Shown one piece after another: positions 1 to 6,899 of a stretch of DNA of 12,173 nucleotides. Numbering within the stretch: position 1 is the first letter of the stretch; each line of letters starts with the position of its first letter. Source of the DNA: Candidatus Albibeggiatoa sp. nov. BB20 (GTDB taxonomy: Bacteria; Pseudomonadota; Gammaproteobacteria; Beggiatoales; Beggiatoaceae); assembly GCA_016744725.1 (NCBI GenBank), contig JADGDW010000109.1:4375-16547 (forward strand), read 5' to 3'. The notes beneath the pieces were generated by a model. That model did not search any database. It saw only the letters and a program-made list of their open reading frames with translations, and had not been told where the DNA came from. The translations under genes and the position numbers were made by a program.

Positions 1-3000
1 TGAGTGCTTAAGCGAATTGTATAACTATCAGTTGTGCCATCTTCGCCGATGCTTAAATCGCTGGGTTCGATAATCACACCTGCATCATTATCCGTAATAT
101 TGACTGTAGTATTATTGATACTCATGCTGCTGGGATATTCAGTTGCACCACTGCTGCTAATCGCATAACTCACCCGACAACTGTGATTACCTTCAATATC
201 TGAGTCATTGATTGCGGTAATATTAATCGTTTGGGTGCTGGAGTCACTCAGGGTTATGCTGCTAGGATTTAAACTACATTGACTGCTATCGCTCACGGTT
301 GCATTGATAACGACATTGCCTGTAGTGGGTTCGGTATCTAATTGAATATTGACACTTTCTGTCGCGGATTCGGTTATGTCAATACTGGAATCAATGCTAA
401 TCCCAGCGGTATCATCATCTTGTACACTGATTGTCACATTATCAGGTGTTATCGCGGCGTAAATTGTATCGCCTGTTAATGTTGTTTCTACAGTACAAAT
501 TTGTTCACCATCAGCAATATTATCATCGGTTGCCGTCACGGTGATGGTCACGCCTGTGGTGTAATTCGCGGTGGTCAAATCATCGGCGGCGACTGCGCTA
601 CATTCATCTGAAGTTGTTAAATTAATGCTGACATCTGATTCAGGTTCAGTGGCTAAACTAATGTTAAAGGTCGTGGTTTCTGACGGTTCATTGATGCTTA
701 AACCTGAAGTCGGATTGACTGTGACGCTTGCGGTATCGTTATCGGTAATACTGACGCTGACATTTTGGACATCGCTGGCAGTGAAATTATTGTAATTCTT
801 ATCAATGCTACTGGGATCGCCTGTGACAATACTGCAACTGGGATCGCTGATATTATCAATGGCATCATCAATCGCGGTCACGGTGATGGTTTGTCCTGTT
901 GCCCAATCAGTATTATTAATTGTAATCGGGCTGCTAACATCAATCGAACATGCGCCAGTTATTGTGAGTGGAATATCAACCGAATCAGTAGGCAAGGTAT
1001 TTAAAGTAATAGCAAATGTATCTGAGCTATTGGGTTCGCTCAAACTCAAACTATTCGGCGTGACGGTGATTGCTGGGGTGTCATTATCTACCGTTGTCAC
1101 GGTCACGGTTTGGTCTGATAAAGCGTCGTATCGGTCATCGCTATTGGCATCGACTACGCTTATTGTGATATTTGTGGTTTGATTGCCATCAGCCCCATTA
1201 TCATCAACACCTGTTACGGTCACCGTTTGTGCAATATGCCAATCGCTGTTTGAAAAGCTTAAGCTTGTGGGCAACAGTGTGGCTTCAGCCGTATCACCAC
1301 TGCTGAGATTGAGTTCTACATTGGATTCAGGTTGGGTTTGTAACACCACGCTAAACGTATCACTTGTTCCCGATTCATTCACGGATGTGCCGCTGGTTTC
1401 AATGATGGTCATGCCTGCACTGTCATCATCGGTAATTGTGCCATTGCCCTGATTATCAATGATTTGTGCATTGACACTCACGCTGTCTAAATTCAGATAG
1501 AAACTTTCGCTTGTGCCTTCATCAATTTCATCTCCTGTGACACTAATACTAATGGTTTGGTCATTGTTTGTGGCTGCGGAAAAGGTAATGCTATTGGATT
1601 GACTGCTGTAATCGCTGCTGCCCGCACTGTTATTCGCAGTGGAATAATTAACGCTAACATCACTGCTGGCGGCATGACTTAAACTGACAGTGAAATCAAG
1701 GCTTGTTGTACCACTGTCATTTTCTGTGATACTGGGATCATCAATCGAAATTTGAAAACAATTATTATTGTCAGTAAGCGCATTATCCGCATTCGGTGTC
1801 ACGCATTTCAAAGCAAAATCAGCACTGTTATCCTCAGTGTCATTACTGCTGCTATCACGCGACAAACCCACTAAAGTACGACTGCCATCATCTGTTATAG
1901 CGGTATCGGTTTCGGTGAAATGATTGGGCGTAATCCCTTCATAACTAACAGTATCGACAATAAAACCAGCTTTCATAATAGCAACGGCATTCGGCGCACC
2001 ATCATTGATAAAATCATCGCCTAAATTAACCGCTTGATTGCAATTCAATACCTTAGCCGCAGTGTCACACAGCACATAATAGCCATTGTTTGCTAATGTG
2101 CCTGATAAGTTAAAGCTTTGATAAGCCACGCCCGTGTCATCGATGAGTTGAACCGAATAAGCTTCGGCGGCTAAATCCAGTGCATTGCCATTAATATTTT
2201 TCAGCTCAATAAATTCGGCACTGTCTGTCGCGCCTTGGTCATAATCTAATTCATTGATAATTAAACTGACATCATCATCTTGAATTGTAATATTGTGGGA
2301 TGTGGTCGTGCCTTGGGTCGCATTGCTGGGCGTATCCATTTCAATCAGAAGGGTTTCTTCATCTTCATCCGTACTGTCATTAATAATCGTGATGCTGATG
2401 TCGGCACTGGTATCGCCTGCGCTAATGGTCAACGGGGATGCACTGATACTGTAATCGGCACTGTTGGCGGTGCTACTGGCATTGACTGTAAAAGGCAAAC
2501 TGACATCAACTCCAGAACTTTCCGATAATTGAGCCGTGATTGTTATCGAGCCACTGTTTTCATTGACTGAATGACTGCTGGCTGTAAAGCTGATCGTTGG
2601 CACAGTATTGCTTAGGCTAAAATCGGTATTAATTCCATTGCTGCTGGCGGTGACATTGTAGTTGCCTGCGCTTGCATTCGCGGTCACGCTTAAACTGGCA
2701 AGCCCCGAACTATTAGTGGTGGCATTAGATGAAGTGCTGTCTAAACTTGCACCTGAATTCGGCGCGGTAAAGGTCACGGTCGCACTTGGAATCAGATTGC
2801 TATATTGGTCAGTCACGGTTATTTCTAAATCATCGTTAAAAGCTGTCCCCACCATGCTGCTTTGATTATTACCACTGGAAATCGTTAGATTAGCGACTGC
2901 ATCAACATCGTTGCTTAAACTAAAATCAGTGGTGACACTATTGCTACTTGCCACAACGCTATAATCGCCTGAAATGGTATTTGCGGTCGCACTTAAACTG

Positions 3001-5225
3001 GCAATCCCTGAACTGTTGGTGGTGGCATTAGATGAAACGCTGTCTAAACTTGCACTTGAATTTGGCGCGGTAAAGGTCACGGGCGCATTAGAAATAATAT
3101 CGCTATATTGGTCGGTAACGGTCACTTCTAATGGATTGCTAAAACTTGTGCCAACCGTGGTATTTTGATTGTTACCGTTTGTAATGCTGAGGTTTGTTAT
3201 CACTTGAGAAATGGTGACGCTATTATCGGTGCTGCTACTGGCTGTATTGGTATTGCCTGCATTGTCACTGGCGACCCCCGTATTGACGTTGGCAATCACC
3301 GTTCCTGCATTGGTCATTCCCGTCACTGCAATATTATAGCTGCTGCCACTACCTGAGACGGTCGCCGTGGTCGCGCCTGCTGTTCCTGAAATGCTGACAT
3401 CGCCCGTGGCAAATCCCGTGACTGAATCACTAAATTCCACGCTAAAATCAATTGAATTGGCACTGCTGGGATCAGCTTGTGAACTGGCTTGATTAATGGT
3501 GACACTGGGAGAGATATTATTAATCGTCATGCTCAATGCGGAAGAGACTGCACTAATATTGCCTGCGGGGTCAGTTGCTTTTGCAGTGATGTTTTGTGAA
3601 CCATTAGGAATCACGGTTGCGTTGATTGTCCAATCGCCTGAACTATCCGCCGTTGTTGTTCCCAGTGAATTAGAACCCGCATAAAATAACTCAACTTCAC
3701 TATCTGCCTCGGCTGTGCCTGTGAATGTTGGTGTGGTGTTATTGGTAATATTATCACTGTTAGACGAGCCTGAATCAGAACCGCTGTCCATATCTGGAGT
3801 TGAGGGCGCAGCAATACTTTTATCAATGTTATAGCTCTCACCACTGCTAAAACCGCCATCATTTTCCCCCGCCGCATCGCCTAAATTCCAACCGCTATCG
3901 TTACTACTGATGCTGTCATCATCGACGACATCTAAACGAATTGTGCCATTGCCTGTTCCTGTATTCACCGTCACGGTACAAGAGGGATTACATGTGCTGG
4001 AAGAAACTGAACTGATAGCACTGCCACTCACGCCTGATGTATTTAAGCTAAAATCATCTGTATTAACGCCTGTCACTTGTTCACTGAACGTCACCAGAAA
4101 TTCGACGCTACTGGCATTGGTATTTGTATCAATTGGGTTATTGCGTGTAATCGAAGATACAAAAGGAGCAAGTCGCTTAAAATAACGAATGTTATGACCA
4201 CTGCTATTTGCTACATAGATATGTCCATCAGCATCCACAATCACCCCACTTGGATAAGATAAGCTTATTGGGATACTGGTAACAATGCCTGCCGTATCAA
4301 CCACCCGAACATAAGAATTATTGGTATCGGTCATATAGAGATTGCCGTCTGCATCTACAGTAATATCACGAATCCATCTAAATTCTGCTGCGGTGGCAAG
4401 TCCATCATCACCAGAATATCCACCACTTCCACAAATCCCAGCTACAGTGTTAACAATACTGGAAGAAGCATCGACTTTACGAACACAATAACCAAAGGGA
4501 TCAGAAATGTAGATATTCCCAGCCGTATCCACAGCCACACCTTCAGGACTCTTAAATGTCGCAGATGTTGCCAATCCGCCATCACCAGAAAAACCAGGTG
4601 TTTCTGAGCCAGCAACTGTATTAATAATGCCCGAGCTATCTACTTTACGCACTCGAAAATTTCGACTATCAGCAATATAAATATTTCCAGTACTGTCTAC
4701 TGCTACACCATGTGGATACTTCAGCAAAGCATCAGTGGCTGCGCCGCCATCTCCAGAATCCCCATTGCTTCCACAAGTCCCTGCTGCGGTGCTAATAATA
4801 CCCAAGATATCCACTTTGCGAATGCAGTGATTATATTCCTCAGCAATATAAATATTTCCCGTACTGTCTATTGCGACACTTCTAGGGGTATTCAATTCAG
4901 CAGCGATGGCAAACCCTCCATCTCCAGAATATCCACTTGTCCCAATGCCTGCTACCGTGGTGATAATACCGCTGGTGTCGACTTTACGAATACAATGATT
5001 CCCATAATCTGCAATGTATATATTCCCTGCTGCATCGAGAGCAACATCATAAGGGTAGGCCAGTTCTGCTGCTGTCGCTGCTCCACCATCACCAGAATAT
5101 CCACGACTAGTCCCTGCCACAGTAGAAACAAGGTATTCTCGCGCCTCTGAATATTTCGGAAAGAATAGGACTGTTAAACACCCTAACAGCAAAGCTAGGT
5201 ACTTAGCTGAAAATTTTAATTTCAT
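1..5225 (-). CDS. Giant secreted mosaic protein: NHL propeller, Ig-like, Calx-beta and lamin-tail domains (3' end outside window)
   Basis: I checked every codon from the ATG at 5225 to the left edge: 1741 codons without a stop, so the C-terminus lies outside. GAGGG stands 7 nt before the ATG. Residues 1-28 form a signal peptide (charged start, LALLLGCLTVLFF core, SPase I site after YSEA). An alternative lipobox LLGC at 13-16 is less likely because hydrophobic residues continue after it. Domains in order: six NHL repeats (31-353, GNIYIAD and IRKVD motifs); Ig-like domain (355-470); Big-type Ig domain (471-567, TPTFTGTAEADSEVELF); second domain like the first (572-673, SVEFSDSVTGF); two Big_1-like repeats (676-774, 776-875); Calx-beta (877-985); lamin-tail domain (986-1148, IINELDYDQ, AEFIELKN); Calx-beta (1157-1270); Calx-beta-like modules of 107-115 residues from 1271 onward, mostly ending DNDT or DDDT. 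Such proteins usually act outside the cell in adhesion or protein binding. That role is inferred; no catalytic motif was seen. Confidence 0.9.
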   Translation of the reverse strand, partial: MKLKFSAKYLALLLGCLTVLFFPKYSEAREYLVSTVAGTSRGYSGDGGAATAAELAYPYDVALDAAGNIYIADYGNHCIRKVDTSGIITTVAGIGTSGYSGDGGFAIAAELNTPRSVAIDSTGNIYIAEEYNHCIRKVDILGIISTAAGTCGSNGDSGDGGAATDALLKYPHGVAVDSTGNIYIADSRNFRVRKVDSSGIINTVAGSETPGFSGDGGLATSATFKSPEGVAVDTAGNIYISDPFGYCVRKVDASSSIVNTVAGICGSGGYSGDDGLATAAEFRWIRDITVDADGNLYMTDTNNSYVRVVDTAGIVTSIPISLSYPSGVIVDADGHIYVANSSGHNIRYFKRLAPFVSSITRNNPIDTNTNASSVEFLVTFSEQVTGVNTDDFSLNTSGVSGSAISSVSSSTCNPSCTVTVNTGTGNGTIRLDVVDDDSISSNDSGWNLGDAAGENDGGFSSGESYNIDKSIAAPSTPDMDSGSDSGSSNSDNITNNTTPTFTGTAEADSEVELFYAGSNSLGTTTADSSGDWTINATVIPNGSQNITAKATDPAGNISAVSSALSMTINNISPSVTINQASSQADPSSANSIDFSVEFSDSVTGFATGDVSISGTAGATTATVSGSGSSYNIAVTGMTNAGTVIANVNTGVASDNAGNTNTASSSTDNSVTISQVITNLSITNGNNQNTTVGTSFSNPLEVTVTDQYSDIISNAPVTFTAPNSSASLDSVSSNATTNSSGIASLSATANTISGDYSVVASSNSVTTDFSLSNDVDAVANLTISSGNNQSSMVGTAFNDDLEITVTDQYSNLIPSATVTFTAPNSGASLDSTSSNATTNSSGLASLSVTANASAGNYNVTASSNGINTDFSLSNTVPTISFTASSHSVNENSGSITITAQLSESSGVDVSLPFTVNASSTANSADYSISASPLTISAGDTSADISITIINDSTDEDEETLLIEMDTPSNATQGTTTSHNITIQDDDVSLIINELDYDQGATDSAEFIELKNINGNALDLAAEAYSVQLIDDTGVAYQSFNLSGTLANNGYYVLCDTAAKVLNCNQAVNLGDDFINDGAPNAVAIMKAGFIVDTVSYEGITPNHFTETDTAITDDGSRTLVGLSRDSSSNDTEDNSADFALKCVTPNADNALTDNNNCFQISIDDPSITENDSGTTSLDFTVSLSHAASSDVSVNYSTANNSAGSSDYSSQSNSITFSAATNNDQTISISVTGDEIDEGTSESFYLNLDSVSVNAQIIDNQGNGTITDDDSAGMTIIETSGTSVNESGTSDTFSVVLQTQPESNVELNLSSGDTAEATLLPTSLSFSNSDWHIAQTVTVTGVDDNGADGNQTTNITISVVDANSDDRYDALSDQTVTVTTVDNDTPAITVTPNSLSLSEPNSSDTFAITLNTLPTDSVDIPLTITGACSIDVSSPITINNTDWATGQTITVTAIDDAIDNISDPSCSIVTGDPSSIDKNYNNFTASDVQNVSVSITDNDTASVTVNPTSGLSINEPSETTTFNISLATEPESDVSINLTTSDECSAVAADDLTTANYTTGVTITVTATDDNIADGEQICTVETTLTGDTIYAAITPDNVTISVQDDDTAGISIDSSIDITESATESVNIQLDTEPTTGNVVINATVSDSSQCSLNPSSITLSDSSTQTINITAINDSDIEGNHSCRVSYAISSSGATEYPSSMSINNTTVNITDNDAGVIIEPSDLSIGEDGTTDSYTIRLST
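2601..3200 (-). repeat. Tandem pair of near-duplicate Big_1-like domains (about 300 bp each)
   Basis: Residues 676-774 (2904-3200) and 776-875 (2601-2900) read as two copies of one domain. Both contain EVTVTDQYS or EITVTDQYS, VTFTAPNS, ASLDS, SSNATTNSSG and NxDFSLSN-like ends. DNA identity is also high in blocks, for example GGCGCGGTAAAGGTCACG and GCTATATTGGTC on the + strand, which points to a fairly recent tandem duplication. Assignment to the bacterial Ig-like type 1 (invasin) fold is by pattern only. Confidence 0.75.
4155..5138 (-). repeat. Six NHL repeats forming one beta-propeller (within the giant protein)
   Basis: Six units of about 55 residues share the pattern GVAVDxxGNIYIADxxNxxIRKVD followed by GII-TVAG and a GYSGDGG loop. 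Units 1-4 are close to each other; 5 and 6 have drifted (GNLYMTD, GHIYVAN). The sixth unit lacks its final strand, while a lone VSTVAG strand and GYSGDGG loop precede unit 1. This is the usual 'velcro' closure of a circular propeller. NHL propellers bind proteins, glycans or small ligands; no ligand can be named here. Confidence 0.85.
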
Positions 5226-5283
5226 TGGTAAACCCTCGGTTACACGCTCGCTACCATGATTTAAAAGCAATTTATGGAGCAAT

Positions 5284-5298
5284 ATTATATTTATTATA
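5284..5298 (-). promoter_or_regulatory. Candidate -10 boxes for the giant surface-protein gene
   Basis: On the minus strand two perfect TATAAT hexamers occur, at 5298-5293 and 5289-5284, about 60-70 nt before the start codon. Neither has a convincing -35 hexamer at 16-18 nt, so an activator-dependent promoter or a chance AT-rich match are both possible. Confidence 0.35.
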
Positions 5299-5517
5299 GT
5301 TTATTCCTCAGTCTTATCATCTGATTTGAATATTTGATTGATAAATTTTTGTTGGAGACAATCTCATTATCAAAGATTAGTTGTGTATTAGGAATATCAG
5401 AACGTTGGAGAGATATGTAAACAAAAAATATGCCTAAATAGCTTAGAAATTGGAGGTAAAGAAAAGAGGGTAATGAGTTTGGATAATCTTAGCACATTGG
5501 CGATAGAAGTCGAACTT
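5299..5517. other. Intergenic stretch, no gene recognised
   Basis: AT-rich sequence with no supported gene. A 25-codon frame from ATG 5473 to TGA 5550 on the + strand starts with MSLDNLSTLAIEVELA and then runs into the repeat at 5518. GAGGG sits too close to its ATG to be a normal ribosome site. It could be the stump of a gene interrupted by the element, or chance. Confidence 0.5.
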
Positions 5518-5629
5518 GCTTGTTCCCAAACTCAGTTTGGGAATGCTTGACTTGCAAGCTCTGCTTGTTGAATGTCTCGTAAAGCAGAGCTTTTAAAACA
5601 GGTATTACCAGGTAGAACTTGGGAACGAG
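5518..5629. repeat. Three-palindrome intergenic element, copy 1
   Basis: A 112-nt element with three arms. The left arm is TTCCCAAACT/AGTTTGGGAA around one central base (5523-5543). The middle arm is AAGCTCTGCTT/AAGCAGAGCTT (5556-5566 with 5582-5592). The right arm is TTACCAGGT/ACTTGGGAA around an AGA loop (5605-5625). The right end TTGGGAACGAG is the reverse complement of the left end of copy 2, CTCGTTCCCAA, so the ends form terminal inverted repeats. No open frame or transposase is present, so it is a non-autonomous MITE- or REP-like element. I recall similar GTTCCCA three-palindrome repeats in other gammaproteobacteria. Confidence 0.85.
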
Positions 5630-5670
5630 ATAAGTAATTTATTTCTTGTTTAGCCTTGAACCAGAAGATT

Positions 5671-5782
5671 GCTCGTTCCCAAACTCAGTTTGGGAATGCC
5701 TGACTTGCAAGCTCTGCTTGTTGAATGTCTTGTAAAGCAGAGCTTTTAAAACAGGCATTATCAAGTAGAACTTGGTAACGAG
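5671..5782. repeat. Three-palindrome intergenic element, copy 2
   Basis: Same length and orientation as the copy at 5518, with 105 of 112 positions identical (7 substitutions, no indel), separated by 41 nt of unrelated sequence. Arms: left 5676-5696, middle 5709-5719 with 5735-5745, right 5758-5778 (nine consecutive pairs including one G-T, loop AGA). AATGCCTG (5693-5700 plus TG) is also the reverse complement of CAGGCATT (5752-5759), giving an alternative closing stem for the middle arm. Confidence 0.85.
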
Positions 5783-5797
5783 GTACACGTCTCAAAG

Positions 5798-5823
5798 GCA
5801 TTCCCACATGATATGTGGGAACG
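5798..5823. repeat. Solo right arm of the same palindromic family
   Basis: TTCCCACAT (5801-5809) and ATGTGGGAA (5813-5821) form a perfect 9-bp stem with loop GAT, preceded by GGCA and followed by CGA. The frame GGCATTCCC...GGGAACGA matches the right-end layout of the two elements just upstream, but the left and middle arms are absent. It lies between the elements and the 3' end of the broken regulator gene, so it could also serve as that gene's terminator. Confidence 0.65.
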
Positions 5824-5862
5824 AAGCAAAATCTCTAATAATTCAGCATTAGGATTAACGGG

Positions 5863-6185
5863 CTACCCCTTCTTTATAGAACTTAGCATATCCTCGATAT
5901 ATTGAAAGCTTTGCTTAATCTTCTCCAGTTCAACTTCAACAATATCAATAAAATCACGTTCATTTTCAGAGCAAGGTTTATCAATCGATCTTTTTCCAAT
6001 AATGATATATTGCACATCAATCCCTATTGAACTTATACGCTCAAAATAATCTAGCTTAGGAAATCTTTTATTCCTCTCGTAATACTTTGTGTTTCTTTTT
6101 CTACACCAACAATTTTGCCAAATTCAGTTTGGCTAAATCCTAGCTTTTCTCTTTCTTTTTTAAGTCTTTCCCCAAAAGTTAACAT
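5863..6185 (-). pseudogene. XRE-type helix-turn-helix regulator broken by one missing base
   Basis: From ATG 6185 (AAGG about 8 nt upstream) the frame reads MLTFGERLKKEREKLGFSQ, then TEFGKIVGVEKETQSI. This is a canonical XRE/Cro-CI helix-turn-helix in which FSQTEFGKIVGV spans the two DNA-binding helices. Near 6080 the frame ends in nonsense, while the next frame continues the family pattern at once: YERNKRFPKLDYFERI, then IGIDVQYIIIGKR and a charged helical tail ending SSIKKG at TAG 5863-5865. The span is 323 nt, one short of 108 codons, so restoring one base (ATTAC to ATTTAC) yields an intact 107-residue protein. It is either a recent pseudogene or a sequencing or assembly error. Divergent to the 79-residue gene at 6480. 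Confidence 0.8.
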
Positions 6186-6233
6186 TTTATCCAACCTTAA
6201 AGATAAAAGAAATCAAAATAATGACGAATATAT

Positions 6234-6283
6234 TGTTAACAGTTGACATTTTGATCTATACAATTAAGTGCAAGTTGTAACAA
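6234..6283. promoter_or_regulatory. Candidate operator palindromes between XRE gene and orphan gene
   Basis: TGTTAACA (6234-6241) is a perfect palindrome, and TTGTAACAA (6275-6283) is palindromic around its central base. They share TGTnAACA-like half-sites and flank a TTGACA hexamer (6243-6248) that has no well-spaced -10. XRE regulators often bind such pairs in the divergent region next to their own gene. Inference only. Confidence 0.25.
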
Positions 6284-6319
6284 TTTAAGACATAACAATA
6301 CGGTAATGTTTCCAACTTG

Positions 6320-6377
6320 TTATCTTGTTCCTATGTGTCATGAAGGCATTACCACAAAATTTGTGATAACAAGATAA
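6320..6377. repeat. AT-rich imperfect relative of the palindromic element
   Basis: TTATCTTGTT (6320-6329) and AACAAGATAA (6368-6377) are perfect 10-bp terminal inverted repeats. Inside, GGCATTACCACAAA and TTTGTG form a second palindrome (CACAAA/TTTGTG, 6353-6365). The right half aligns with the GGCATTCCCAC...GTGGGAACGA layout at 5798, and the ends resemble GAACGAGATAA that closes and follows copy 1. I read it as a diverged copy lacking the middle arm. It may instead be an independent hairpin in the leader of the gene at 6480. Confidence 0.5.
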
Positions 6378-6479
6378 ACTTAATACCAATTCGTTCTAAT
6401 CCAAAGAAACAATTATACATGCTGAATGAGGCACTCAAAAATAATCAGTCATTAAATTATAAAATTTAAGAGAATAACC

Positions 6480-6719
6480 ATGCAAAACACATCAGAGTCC
6501 CCTTATTGGGACGTTGTCAATAATTCGCTTTGGAAACAACAGAACATTATCGAGTTTATCAATGAAATAATAGGCGATTTGTATATAGGTGAGAATCCCG
6601 ACGATTTAAGAAGAGCGGAAATACGTCTAACTTCTATTGACGCATTGGTTGACAGCTTGAAAAGAGAACTTTTTACTATTATCCCATTGGTTCAGAGCAA
6701 AAGAGATACATTAAATTAG
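6480..6719 (+). CDS. Hypothetical 79-residue protein
   Basis: I do not recognise this protein. It starts at ATG 6480, with AAGAGA about 7 nt upstream as a modest ribosome site, and ends TAG. The sequence is acidic to neutral, has no signal peptide, membrane segment or cysteine, and is likely mostly helical. IIEFINEIIGDLYIGE (about residues 22-37) and RAEIRLTSIDALVDSLKREL (about 45-64) look like two amphipathic helices, the second with coiled-coil-like spacing. It diverges from the broken XRE gene across a 294-nt region with palindromes, an arrangement common in small phage- or plasmid-derived modules. A role in binding or relieving the regulator is possible but has no direct evidence. Confidence 0.55.
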   Translation: MQNTSESPYWDVVNNSLWKQQNIIEFINEIIGDLYIGENPDDLRRAEIRLTSIDALVDSLKRELFTIIPLVQSKRDTLN

Positions 6720-6899
6720 AATGGTTTGAGAACAACTTTGCATCAAAGACGAATTACCACGTCAAGTGTAGTAGTAACCAGTTGAACCATATATAGAATA
6801 TGAATAGATCAAGAAGGATTTAAAAAACTAGATATTTCTGAATAAGGTTTAAACACTAGTGAAGTTGAATTGGCTTTTGGAAATAGCTTAGATTAATGA

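Noticed and set aside
13..48. Lipobox LLGC near the start of the giant protein (residue numbers 13-16)
   Set aside because: The hydrophobic core continues for several residues past the cysteine and a good SPase I site follows at YSEA, so lipoprotein processing is less likely. The coordinates given here are approximate residue-based ones; in DNA the motif lies near 5178-5189.
1..1415. Tandem DNA repeat array (VNTR)
   Set aside because: The periodicity is at protein-domain level (107-115 residues). The DNA units are well diverged, so it is a domain repeat within the coding sequence.
571..5150. Many open frames of 60-146 codons on the + strand, and some in other minus frames, within 571-5150
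   Set aside because: They lie over the continuous minus-strand frame. Their low-complexity Val/Leu/Ser or Ile/Asn/Cys makeup follows from reading the Ser/Thr/Asp-rich repeats antisense. None has a ribosome site or a family motif.
5518..5823. CRISPR array
   Set aside because: Only two long copies with internal palindromes and one 41-nt gap, no series of short repeats and spacers, and no cas gene nearby.
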